DNA of 64,000 nt. Origin: Cyclobacteriaceae bacterium. Its GTDB lineage: Bacteria > Bacteroidota > Bacteroidia > Cytophagales > Cyclobacteriaceae. The position numbers and the translations under genes were made by a program. Shown piece after piece: positions 9,638 through 16,758 of the stretch; position 1 is the first letter of the stretch; each line of letters opens with the position of its first letter. The notes below the pieces were generated by a model, which saw nothing but the letters and a program-made list of their open reading frames with translations, did not search any database and was not told the DNA's origin. Where the stretch lies: positions 434,001 through 498,000 of the forward strand of contig JANQOR010000038.1 of the NCBI GenBank assembly GCA_028285685.1, given 5' to 3'.

Positions 9638-9726
9638 GGAAGACCCTGAAACAAGTTCAGTGTGACTTCCCTAATAGTGGAATGAGAAACTAACCCCAAG
9701 TCATGCTGAATTTATTTCAGCATCTT
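9638..9726. repeat. REP-like palindromic repeat, copy A
   Basis: An 89-bp unit with two hairpin-forming parts: CCCTGAAACAAGTTCAG near the left end and ATGCTGAATTTATTTCAGCAT at the right end, joined by about 40 bp. Copy B at 10289-10377 differs at about 7 of 89 positions in the same orientation. The two copies flank the GIY-YIG gene. Confidence 0.75.
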
Positions 9727-9821
9727 TTCTGCATGAGTTCTCGATATCGAAAGGTTATCAAATTAACCGGAAGCGATTCGCTTCTGTAGCCTAGAAAACC
9801 AACCATAAGTAATCTTGAACT

Positions 9822-10145
9822 TTAAGCATCTTCCTTGATACTGTCAATGTCGGATTGATCAAACCAGTCTGAAGCGAGATCCTTGAATTGTGGGTTTTGC
9901 TCCTTAATGAGATTCCATTTCCAATCTTTGTGCCAATTCTTTAATTGTTTTTCCCGGGCAATTGCCGATGACATATCGGGACATTCTTCATAGTACATAA
10001 GGAATCGAACTTGGTACTTGGAGGTGTACTTTGACCCAATCCCAGCCTTATGTTCTAAAGTTCTCCTTTCAATGTCATTTGTGACACCTACATATAAACT
10101 TGTTCTGGAATGATTTGTAAGAATGTAAACGTAGCCTCTTTTCAT
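9822..10145 (-). CDS. Small GIY-YIG nuclease-domain protein
   Basis: 107 residues made almost entirely of one GIY-YIG domain: GYVYILTN (the GIY strand as VYILT) at 4-11, LYVGVTND (the YIG strand as YVG) at 17-24, R27 in IERRTLEHK, and the metal-binding glutamate in IAREKQLKNW near 64-73. This UvrC/UPF0213-like stand-alone type is widespread in Bacteroidota and usually unassigned; it would cut DNA or RNA if active. The gene sits alone, flanked by direct copies of a palindromic repeat 95 bp downstream and 144 bp upstream of it, which suggests a link with that repeat. Start at ATG 10145. Confidence 0.8.
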   Translation of the reverse strand: MKRGYVYILTNHSRTSLYVGVTNDIERRTLEHKAGIGSKYTSKYQVRFLMYYEECPDMSSAIAREKQLKNWHKDWKWNLIKEQNPQFKDLASDWFDQSDIDSIKEDA

Positions 10146-10288
10146 CTATTTAATTGCAAGCATGGATAGATACGGCTTGGAAATAGAGGCAGGGATTTAC
10201 AATATATGAGAATGGCACCGAAAGGAAAGGCTCTTCCAAAGGGTTGAACCTTACACTTTGAATGATGGAATTCCTGTAGATGCATTAT

Positions 10289-10377
10289 GGAAGACCCTAA
10301 AACAAGTTCAGGGTGACTTTCCTGGTGGTGGAATGAGAAAATAACCCCAAGTCATGCTGAATTTATTTCAGCATCTT
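10289..10377. repeat. REP-like palindromic repeat, copy B
   Basis: A direct copy of the 9638-9726 unit (about 92% identical) upstream of the GIY-YIG gene. The right half is an imperfect hairpin built on ATGCTGAA / TTCAGCAT. The rest of the 10146-10511 gap holds no gene. A degraded relative (ACTGAGCTCGTTTCAGT) appears near 10473-10489. Confidence 0.75.
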
Positions 10378-10511
10378 CAATGACAAAATGTGGTAGGTTG
10401 AACTTTTATGCAGGCTCGAAAACAAGTTTAGGACCCCGTGTGTGATCGAACTAGGTAGCTATTGAAGATCTCAAACTGAGCTCGTTTCAGTATCTCACAC
10501 TGACGCGATTA

Positions 10512-11954
10512 TCACTCCATAGCAGCTGCCACATCTCTAATCACCTCAATTAAATAATCAACCGTTCCTTCATGCATTCGATGATTGATTAAACACGCAC
10601 GAATTACAAACTGACCATTAAGCTTTGTTCCGGTAATAAAAACTCTTCCATCCTTTTCCAAGGCAGGAATTAGCTGTTGATTGAAGTGTTCAATCTCTAG
10701 CTCGGAATCCAAATCTTTTACATACCTAAAACAAGTCACGGCCAGTTCCGATTTTGACATTAGCTGGAAATCTTCGGATGCTTCGATCTGATCTGCTAGG
10801 TAATGCGTTAGATCGATATCTTTCTGGATCATCCGTTTGATCCTTTCTATGCCATAGGATTTAATGCTCATCCAGATTTTGAGTGCCTTGCCACTTCGAG
10901 AGAGTTGGAAGTAATGCTCATTAAAATCCAGGCGACCAATCTCCTCCAGTGAGGTATCCAGGTATGACGCTTTTTTGAAGTAAGTTCTTCGAAGTGTCTC
11001 CCAATCCTTGACAAGCAGACATCCTGCTTCAAAGGACTGGTACAGCCATTTATGAAAATCGACGGCAAGTGAATCAGCCTTTTCAATTCCACTGTAATGA
11101 TCTCTGACGGAATCGAGTGTACTCGCTAAACCTCCATAAGCGCCATCAATATGGAACCATAGCTGGTACTTTTCTGCAATGGCCGCAAGACCCTCTAAAT
11201 CATCAATCGCGCCAGTATTTACAGTTCCAGCGCTACCAATAATGCAAAAAGGAGTGAAGCCGCTGTCAATGTCCCCCTTTATGGTTTCTTCAAGAGCCGA
11301 GAGGTTGATTGTGAAATCTTCATTTACCTGAATTTTTCGCAAATGATCTGTCCCAATTCCCAATTCATCAATGCTTTTGTCAATACAGCTGTGTATCTCT
11401 GTGGAGGCGTAAGCAGTGAAAGGTTTCAATCCAAATAGCCCCTTCTTGCGAATTTCTTCCTTCTCAAAGAACACGTTTCGCGCTACGGTGAGACCAGTTA
11501 AGTTGGCGGCAGAACCACCACTCACAAGTACTCCTTTAGCATCTGAACTGTAGTACATCATTTGTCCTGCCCACTGTACAACACGTTTTTCAATTTCACT
11601 AAGAGCGGGAGCCAAATGCCATTTCCCAACATTCTGATTGATGGTTGACGCAAGCTTGTCGGCAATGATGGACATCTGCGAACCGCCAGCCATGACATAG
11701 GCATACATATAAGGCCCTAGGTTATTTGTGGCTGTATCGAGCACTTTCTCCTTAACGAAGTTGAGTAGTTCGAAATCATCTATACCATTTTTTGGCAGTG
11801 GCTCATCAAACCAATGCTCAATCTCCTTCTGCGGAAAATCGTGAAACGCCTTTTGACTTTCCAGGTTAGAGAATTTGTTTAAAACAAGCTCCGAACTTCT
11901 ATCAAGGAGCCTCGCAAAAGCTTTGGAGTCAAGATCCAGGGAGTTATCAGTCAT
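10512..11954 (-). CDS. PLP-dependent group II (aromatic-L-amino-acid type) decarboxylase
   Basis: 480 residues of the group II decarboxylase family, which includes aromatic amino acid, tyrosine, histidine, glutamate and 2,4-diaminobutyrate decarboxylases. It shows the small-residue cofactor region LVSGGSAANLTGL near 145, GSAGTVNTGAIDDL near 240, the PLP-stacking/aspartate segment WFHIDGAYGG near 265, and the Schiff-base lysine K302 in VDFHKWLY. A Tyr-rich mobile loop follows. The substrate cannot be decided from sequence; amine formation from an aromatic amino acid is the default guess. Its start overlaps the MarR gene end by 4 nt, so expression is controlled by that regulator. Confidence 0.8.
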   Translation of the reverse strand: MTDNSLDLDSKAFARLLDRSSELVLNKFSNLESQKAFHDFPQKEIEHWFDEPLPKNGIDDFELLNFVKEKVLDTATNNLGPYMYAYVMAGGSQMSIIADKLASTINQNVGKWHLAPALSEIEKRVVQWAGQMMYYSSDAKGVLVSGGSAANLTGLTVARNVFFEKEEIRKKGLFGLKPFTAYASTEIHSCIDKSIDELGIGTDHLRKIQVNEDFTINLSALEETIKGDIDSGFTPFCIIGSAGTVNTGAIDDLEGLAAIAEKYQLWFHIDGAYGGLASTLDSVRDHYSGIEKADSLAVDFHKWLYQSFEAGCLLVKDWETLRRTYFKKASYLDTSLEEIGRLDFNEHYFQLSRSGKALKIWMSIKSYGIERIKRMIQKDIDLTHYLADQIEASEDFQLMSKSELAVTCFRYVKDLDSELEIEHFNQQLIPALEKDGRVFITGTKLNGQFVIRACLINHRMHEGTVDYLIEVIRDVAAAME

Positions 11955-12430
11955 TTTGAAAGTTCGTTTAGTGTTCGCTCTTTGAAATCACTTTGACTAA
12001 GTTGGATTTCGATCGATTCCAACTGATCAAGGAACGAATTATCAGTAAATAGTTTCTCAACGCCAATAGTACCTGCAGTCCACACCTTCTCAAATTCAGG
12101 AATATTGCTATGCGCTTTTTCTGACAATCTAAACTGCCGTTTTCTTGAGTCCTTCTTGTCAGGAGCTGATTCCAGGTAGCCGTTTGCTTCCATTTTATTC
12201 ACAAGACTGATGACCGACGGGTGCGAGAAATGGAGTTTAGCTGTCATTTCCATCACTGACAGTTGATCGTATTTCTGCAGTAGCCTGAAAATCAAATACC
12301 AGTTAGGTTCAATGTCCATTCCAAGTGATTTGTACATATCCCTTCCGCTATGAACCATGGCTTCACTTATTCGCTTTAGGCGTGTGGCTATTGCCAAATA
12401 ACCGAGTTCGTTCACAAAGTCATATTGCAT
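11951..12430 (-). CDS. MarR-family transcriptional regulator
   Basis: 159 residues with a winged helix-turn-helix at about 55-120: LSVMEMTAKLHFSHPSVISLVNKMEANGYLESAPDKKDSRKRQFRLSEKA is cut here by motif, with the recognition helix at HPSVISLVNKM and the wing at DKKDSRKR. Terminal helices form the dimer interface. It is co-transcribed with the decarboxylase through a 4-nt overlap. Two perfect GTAGT-N2-ACTAC palindromes sit 9 and 42 nt upstream of its start, the expected place for autoregulation. The ligand is unknown; MarR proteins often sense phenolic or aromatic compounds, which would fit an aromatic amino acid decarboxylase. Confidence 0.85.
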   Translation of the reverse strand: MQYDFVNELGYLAIATRLKRISEAMVHSGRDMYKSLGMDIEPNWYLIFRLLQKYDQLSVMEMTAKLHFSHPSVISLVNKMEANGYLESAPDKKDSRKRQFRLSEKAHSNIPEFEKVWTAGTIGVEKLFTDNSFLDQLESIEIQLSQSDFKERTLNELSK

Positions 12431-12438
12431 GATAAAAT

Positions 12439-12450
12439 GTAGTTGACTAC
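12439..12450. promoter_or_regulatory. Proximal MarR operator candidate
   Basis: GTAGTTGACTAC: perfect 5-bp arms around TG, preceded by AAAT, 9 nt from the marR start codon. Confidence 0.65.
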
Positions 12451-12471
12451 ACTAATATATAGAATTTAAAT

Positions 12472-12483
12472 GTAGTTGACTAC
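12472..12483. promoter_or_regulatory. Distal MarR operator candidate
   Basis: A second exact copy of GTAGTTGACTAC, 33 bp from the first (about three helical turns, same face of the helix), again preceded by AAAT. Confidence 0.65.
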
Positions 12484-12618
12484 TTTAATTTGGAAAGTTC
12501 GTGATCCGAATGCGAAATAATTGCCTCTCGAATTTGGGTAAACGAGCTGAGTCGCTCTATCATGCTGAACCTGTTTCAACATCTTCCACTACTTCGGAAT
12601 CGATGTCGTTAGCCCTTG

Positions 12619-12706
12619 AGGACCCTGAAACAATTCAGGGTGACTTCTTTGGTAGTAGGTCGAAATGCAAAACAGCAGGTCATGCTGAACTTGTTTCAGC
12701 ATCTTC
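12619..12706. repeat. REP-like palindromic repeat, copy C
   Basis: The same architecture as the 9.6 and 10.3 kb copies: a GACCCTGAAACAATTCAGGG hairpin, a divergent spacer, then ATGCTGAACTTGTTTCAGCAT. A partial copy of the right half lies at 12561-12586 (CATGCTGAACCTGTTTCAAC). With the two operators these fill the 12431-12771 gap; no gene is seen there. Confidence 0.7.
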
Positions 12707-12771
12707 CTCTTTGGTACTTCGGTATGTTTGACTACATCAGGGTGCTGAAATAGATTAAGGAGATAGGGACG

Positions 12772-15402
12772 CTATTCGTATCTGATTACCTTAGACGGAT
12801 TCGTCAACGCTGCTTTTAAAGTATGATAGCTTATAGTAAGAATTGTGATGATTGTGACAGAAAGTAGTGACAAAGCAAAGATCTCAACACCATATTCAGT
12901 CCTGTAGGCAAAGTTTTCGACCCATTGGGAACCTCCAATGTATCCTATAGGCAAGGATATTAGAGAGGTTAGTCCTATGAGCATAAGAAATTCTTTGTTA
13001 AGCATCATGACGACTTGATGGACTCTGGCCCCCAAAACTTTTCGAATGCCGATTTCCTTCATTTTTCTCTGGATAAGAAAAATAGTCATGCCAAAGAGTC
13101 CAACACAGGAAATGAGAATAGCTAACGTTGAGAAGATGGATAATGCTTTCGCAAAGGCCTGATCAGAGTGGTAGTTTTCATTGATCCGATCATCTAAAAA
13201 CTCATACTCGAAGATGTATTCCGGAAAAACAGTAGTAAATACCTCCTCAATAGACTGAATTTGAGCCTCTATATTACCGCTACTTGTTTTTATGTATACA
13301 TAGTGGGCGGCATTTTCTCGGAACCACATAATGAGTGGCTCAATTTCATTTTGTAGTGGCTCGAAGTGGAAATCGCTAACCACGCCCACAATTTCGCCAT
13401 GAATCCCACCTTGGCCGGTTAGCATACCTCTTTTTCCTAGGGCCTGCTCATGATTCCACCCCATTAGAGCCACAGCGGATTCGTTCATGATAAACTTATG
13501 TAAGGTATCCTGCGTCGAAACCTGGTTGAACTTCCGTCCATCGAGATGCTTGATACCTAAAAGATCAATGAAATCAAGATTAACCGGATAGATTGACATC
13601 CTCGGTGCTTCACCCACATTGGTGCCACGTTCAACGAACTGGTAAGATCCGTGTAGTCCCTCCAATCCCAGCCGAGCCGCTGCAACGCCAGTGATATCCG
13701 GCTGTTGTTCCAGCATTGTTTCGAACGTCTGGTATAGGTGTCTTTGCTCAGGTTCGTTCAACGGCACCACCAATACGTTTTCCTTGTTAAACCCAAGATT
13801 TTTTGATGTTAAGTAGTTTATCTGTTTTAAGATGATCAACGTCACCATGATTAGGCTTATAGATATGGTGTATTGCGAACCTACCAGGATTTTACGTAGC
13901 AGGGACCGCCCTCCAAGAAGACTGGAATAGTTTGATAATAAGGCTTTTTTTGTTTTCACACCAGCAAGCAGGAGGCCAGGATAAATTCCAGACAGGAGCC
14001 CGACAAGTCCTCCGAAGAGTATCGAAAAGATAAGTAATGGCCTTGTGAAATTGGTAAAATCAGTTGGAAACAACCCAAGTGATTGACCTAAATTGATCAC
14101 AGCTAGATAACTTAAGACTAGTCCAAGAACTGCTGAAATGATACCGGTTAATGCTGACTCCAGCAGGAGCTGTGACATTAGCGATCGCTTGCTAGCTCCA
14201 AGCGCCTTTTTAATTCCCACCTCTTTAGAGCGATAGGAAGCTGCAGCAGTCGAGAGGTTGATGTAGTTTAAGCCGGCCACCAGCATGATCAGCAATGCCA
14301 CAAAAGTCAACACCTGAGAGTACAACTTATTGCTTGTAGGCCCAATTTCATCCGAAGGGGTTTCAGAAGGAGTTAAGTAAATATCTTTTATTCCTCGTAA
14401 GGTCAGTTTAATTGAGGAAACCCGTTCTGGCGGGAAGTGTACCTTGACGATCTCAGGGAGTTTTTTTTCGAAGTCTGATTTGCTTGAGCTTTCCTTCAAC
14501 AAAATATAGTTGTAGAAGGTGATCCAGGACCAACTGGTCGGAGATCCAAAGGATGGGTATTCATAGCTTGAAAAGGAGACCAGCAGGTCCATCTCAAAAT
14601 GCGTATTGGGGAGCTGCTCAAATACTCCAGTCACTGACAGTGTTTGGCTACCGGCCTGTAATACTTGTCCCGTTGGATCAGAGTCACCAAAATACTTTGT
14701 GGCAGCTTCCTTTGTGAGAACAACTGAGTTCGGTTGTGAAAGAGCAGTTTTACTGTCCCCGTACTTCAACTGGAAGTCAAAAATTTCAAAATAAGATGGT
14801 TCAACATAATAGAGCCGATCTTCATAAAATGCCTTGTCTTCAAATCTTACCAACACCTCATCACCTCTCTTGATTATGACAGAGTTTTCAACTTCCTCGT
14901 AGGTAGAAGTTATGTATTGTCCAGTGGGTGGACCTGTGGTCACGAAATGGGTTGTTCCTGAAGGCGAGGAACTATCAAGTTCAACTCTATAGATACGATT
15001 CTTTTTACTATGCATTTCATCATAGCTGTATTCCTTTAAGACAAAAAGTAGAATTACGATTGAACTAGCGATTCCAAGGGTTAGACCACCAATGTTAAGC
15101 AATGTGGTAATCGGTGACTTGCGAAACAGCCGAAGAACAAAGATCAGTTGTTTTCCAAGGGGGTAATAAAATTTTCGATTCACATTCGCTTGACGCTCAT
15201 CATTGGCGATTGAGTTGATCTGACCCCATTTAGCAGATGCCATATCAAAAGCTTGTTGATCTGTCATTCCCCGATTCTGAAGTGCCTCAATCTTCGTTCG
15301 AAAATGGTCTTCGATTTCTGCGAGCTGACCATCCTCGAATGATCCGGTTTTGGAATGATCCGAAAGCCACTCTTTGATACTTGTTTCCAGGTCGAACTGC
15401 AT
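12772..15402 (-). CDS. FtsX/MacB-type permease with an N-terminal prefix domain
   Basis: 876 residues. Residues 1-75 are a cytoplasmic helical prefix domain (SIKEWLSDHSK, DHFRTKIEALQNRGM) common in PadR-linked permeases. It is followed by a transmembrane segment near 100-120, a MacB-like periplasmic domain to about 365, three transmembrane helices (365-480), a second periplasmic region, and a final FtsX helix set (from about 755; KEIGIRKVLGA motif at 785). This MacB-like, mechanotransmission-type fold normally pairs with a separate ATPase, but none is encoded nearby. The upstream padR gene ends 1 nt before this start, so the pair forms one operon. Likely exports or extracts an envelope-active compound. 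Confidence 0.82.
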   Translation of the reverse strand: MQFDLETSIKEWLSDHSKTGSFEDGQLAEIEDHFRTKIEALQNRGMTDQQAFDMASAKWGQINSIANDERQANVNRKFYYPLGKQLIFVLRLFRKSPITTLLNIGGLTLGIASSIVILLFVLKEYSYDEMHSKKNRIYRVELDSSSPSGTTHFVTTGPPTGQYITSTYEEVENSVIIKRGDEVLVRFEDKAFYEDRLYYVEPSYFEIFDFQLKYGDSKTALSQPNSVVLTKEAATKYFGDSDPTGQVLQAGSQTLSVTGVFEQLPNTHFEMDLLVSFSSYEYPSFGSPTSWSWITFYNYILLKESSSKSDFEKKLPEIVKVHFPPERVSSIKLTLRGIKDIYLTPSETPSDEIGPTSNKLYSQVLTFVALLIMLVAGLNYINLSTAAASYRSKEVGIKKALGASKRSLMSQLLLESALTGIISAVLGLVLSYLAVINLGQSLGLFPTDFTNFTRPLLIFSILFGGLVGLLSGIYPGLLLAGVKTKKALLSNYSSLLGGRSLLRKILVGSQYTISISLIMVTLIILKQINYLTSKNLGFNKENVLVVPLNEPEQRHLYQTFETMLEQQPDITGVAAARLGLEGLHGSYQFVERGTNVGEAPRMSIYPVNLDFIDLLGIKHLDGRKFNQVSTQDTLHKFIMNESAVALMGWNHEQALGKRGMLTGQGGIHGEIVGVVSDFHFEPLQNEIEPLIMWFRENAAHYVYIKTSSGNIEAQIQSIEEVFTTVFPEYIFEYEFLDDRINENYHSDQAFAKALSIFSTLAILISCVGLFGMTIFLIQRKMKEIGIRKVLGARVHQVVMMLNKEFLMLIGLTSLISLPIGYIGGSQWVENFAYRTEYGVEIFALSLLSVTIITILTISYHTLKAALTNPSKVIRYE

Positions 15403-15403
15403 A

Positions 15404-15742
15404 CTATTTGCTTTCTATTTGAAGATTCCAAAATCTATTAATCATCTCAAAAGTCTTAAACCAATTGTCTTGTTCTACCTGGAGTGCTTTTTTCCCCTGA
15501 TCTGAAATGTGATAGTACTTTCTGTTTCGCCCTTTTTCGGACAAAGACCATTCAGATGTGATCAGTCCATCCTTTTCCAGCTTGTGTAATACTGGGTAAA
15601 TGGAACCTTCTGCCCATTGCATATCGTCTGCGGACTTCTGTCTGATTTCGTCAATGATGGCGTAACCGTAGCTCCGTCCTTTTTTTAGGATGCTCAATAT
15701 AATTGGCCTGGCAGCTGCTGCTACCATCGATTTTGATAACAT
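15404..15742 (-). CDS. PadR-family transcriptional regulator
   Basis: 112 residues with the PadR winged helix: ILSILKKGRSYGYAIIDEI at 17-35, EGSIYPVLHKLEKDGLITSEW at 45-65, and the wing GRNRKYYHISDQGKKAL at 71-87. A short C-terminal helix for dimerisation follows. It is immediately upstream of, and in the same operon as, the permease gene. A near-perfect inverted repeat at 15759-15777, 17 nt upstream of the start, is a likely operator for autorepression. Ligand unknown. Confidence 0.88.
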   Translation of the reverse strand: MLSKSMVAAAARPIILSILKKGRSYGYAIIDEIRQKSADDMQWAEGSIYPVLHKLEKDGLITSEWSLSEKGRNRKYYHISDQGKKALQVEQDNWFKTFEMINRFWNLQIESK

Positions 15743-15758
15743 ACCTAGATTTTGTTAA

Positions 15759-15777
15759 TACATAGATAATCTAAGTA
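15759..15777. promoter_or_regulatory. PadR operator candidate
   Basis: TACATAGAT-A-ATCTAAGTA: 9-bp arms with one mismatch around a single central base, 17 nt before the padR start. PadR operators commonly carry inverted TACnTAG-like half sites, so this fits autoregulation. Confidence 0.55.
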
Positions 15778-15916
15778 CGTAATCAACCTAAAAAAGATTC
15801 AAAGAAGGTTTCAGAGATGTTTTTTATACAAAATATGAAAAAATAAAACCTAAAGTCTTGGATTGTCGTATTGATTTTTCATACATTTAATGAATAAATA
15901 GGAAAAAACTCAAATC

Positions 15917-16405
15917 ATGAAAAATGTAATGTTACTATTAGCCCTGCTAGTTGCTTATACGACTACAGGACAAACCTCAAGTTTCGACGGACAATCATCG
16001 TTGCAATACAAGTTTGGAATGATCTGGACCCAGATCGGCGATAAGTACGGCTTATTGGCCAAGGATGGAACCGAACTGATTCCAACCGAATATGAATCGC
16101 TAGAGTACAAATTTGGCTGGATTTGGACGGAGAAAGACGGGAAATTTGGACTGATGACTAAAAGAGGCTCTGAATTGATTCCTACAGAATATGAATCACT
16201 TGAATACAAGTTTGGCTGGATTTGGACAGAAAAGGATGGAAAGTTCGGTTTGATGACGAAGAAAGGTGTCGAGTTGATTCCAACTGAGTATGAATCATTG
16301 GATTATAAGTTTGGAATGATATGGACGGTGAAGGATGGGAAGCAAGGCCTTATGAATAAGCGCGGGAGAGAAATTGCTTCAAACAAGTACACATTCGGCG
16401 AATAA
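15917..16405 (+). CDS. Secreted WG-repeat protein
   Basis: 162 residues: a signal peptide (MKNVMLLLALLVAYTTTGQ) followed by four 33-residue WG repeats, each of the form YKFGWIWTEKDGKFGLM plus TK(R/K)G.ELIPTEYE. The two middle repeats differ at only a few residues and at few bases over 99 nt, pointing to recent internal duplication. WG proteins are beta-rich and generally of unknown role. It ends 17 nt before the second padR gene and may be transcribed with it, placing a small exported repeat protein upstream of the permease operon. Confidence 0.75.
   Translation: MKNVMLLLALLVAYTTTGQTSSFDGQSSLQYKFGMIWTQIGDKYGLLAKDGTELIPTEYESLEYKFGWIWTEKDGKFGLMTKRGSELIPTEYESLEYKFGWIWTEKDGKFGLMTKKGVELIPTEYESLDYKFGMIWTVKDGKQGLMNKRGREIASNKYTFGE
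16010..16390 (+). repeat. Tandem 99-nt repeats inside the WG-repeat gene
   Basis: About four units. Equivalent points such as the TTTGGCTGGATTTGGAC string recur at 16111 and 16210, exactly 99 nt apart, with the outer units more diverged. Confidence 0.75.
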
Positions 16406-16422
16406 CAAAGTTTTTAATAGAA

Positions 16423-16758
16423 ATGAAGGGAACCAACTTAGGAGAGTTTGAAGAAGTTGTTTTGCTAACGATCGCCTCATTGATGGATGAAGCATACAGT
16501 GTGAATATTGTCGATGAAATCAGCAAAGTGACTGGTCGAAAAACCAAGCTTGGCGTGGTGCACGCAGTTTTGAAACGCATGGAAGACAAAGGACTAATTA
16601 CCTCGGAGTTAGGTGAGCCAACGAAGGAACGAGGAGGAAGGCGTAAGCGCTTCTTCCAGGTTTCGCATGGTGGCAAGATTGCGCTCTTGAAGTCGAAAGA
16701 GCAGCGAGACAAGCTATGGAACTTGATTCCTGATGTTGTTTTCCAGGGAGTTCGATGA
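16423..16758 (+). CDS. PadR-family transcriptional regulator
   Basis: 111 residues with the PadR winged helix: EEVVLLTIASLMDEAYSVNIVDEI at 8-31, GVVHAVLKRMEDKGLITSEL at 42-61, and the basic wing KERGGRRKRFFQVSHGGKIAL at 67-87. It is not closely similar to the 15404 PadR. Its stop overlaps the start of the downstream permease (ATGA), so it belongs to the two-permease operon. The regulator type is the usual partner of these prefix-domain permeases. Confidence 0.87.
   Translation: MKGTNLGEFEEVVLLTIASLMDEAYSVNIVDEISKVTGRKTKLGVVHAVLKRMEDKGLITSELGEPTKERGGRRKRFFQVSHGGKIALLKSKEQRDKLWNLIPDVVFQGVR

Noticed and set aside
9508-9699. 63-codon frame on the minus strand
   Set aside because: It runs into REP-like copy A and overlaps the end of the DUF4097 gene; composition is repeat-derived.
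12501-12731. 76-codon frame starting GTG in the repeat region
   Set aside because: It is built from the palindromic repeat units (HAELVSASS-type strings come from the hairpins), not from a protein gene.
16010-16390. CRISPR-like array of 99-nt repeats
   Set aside because: The repeats are contiguous, in frame and code for WG repeats; there are no spacers.
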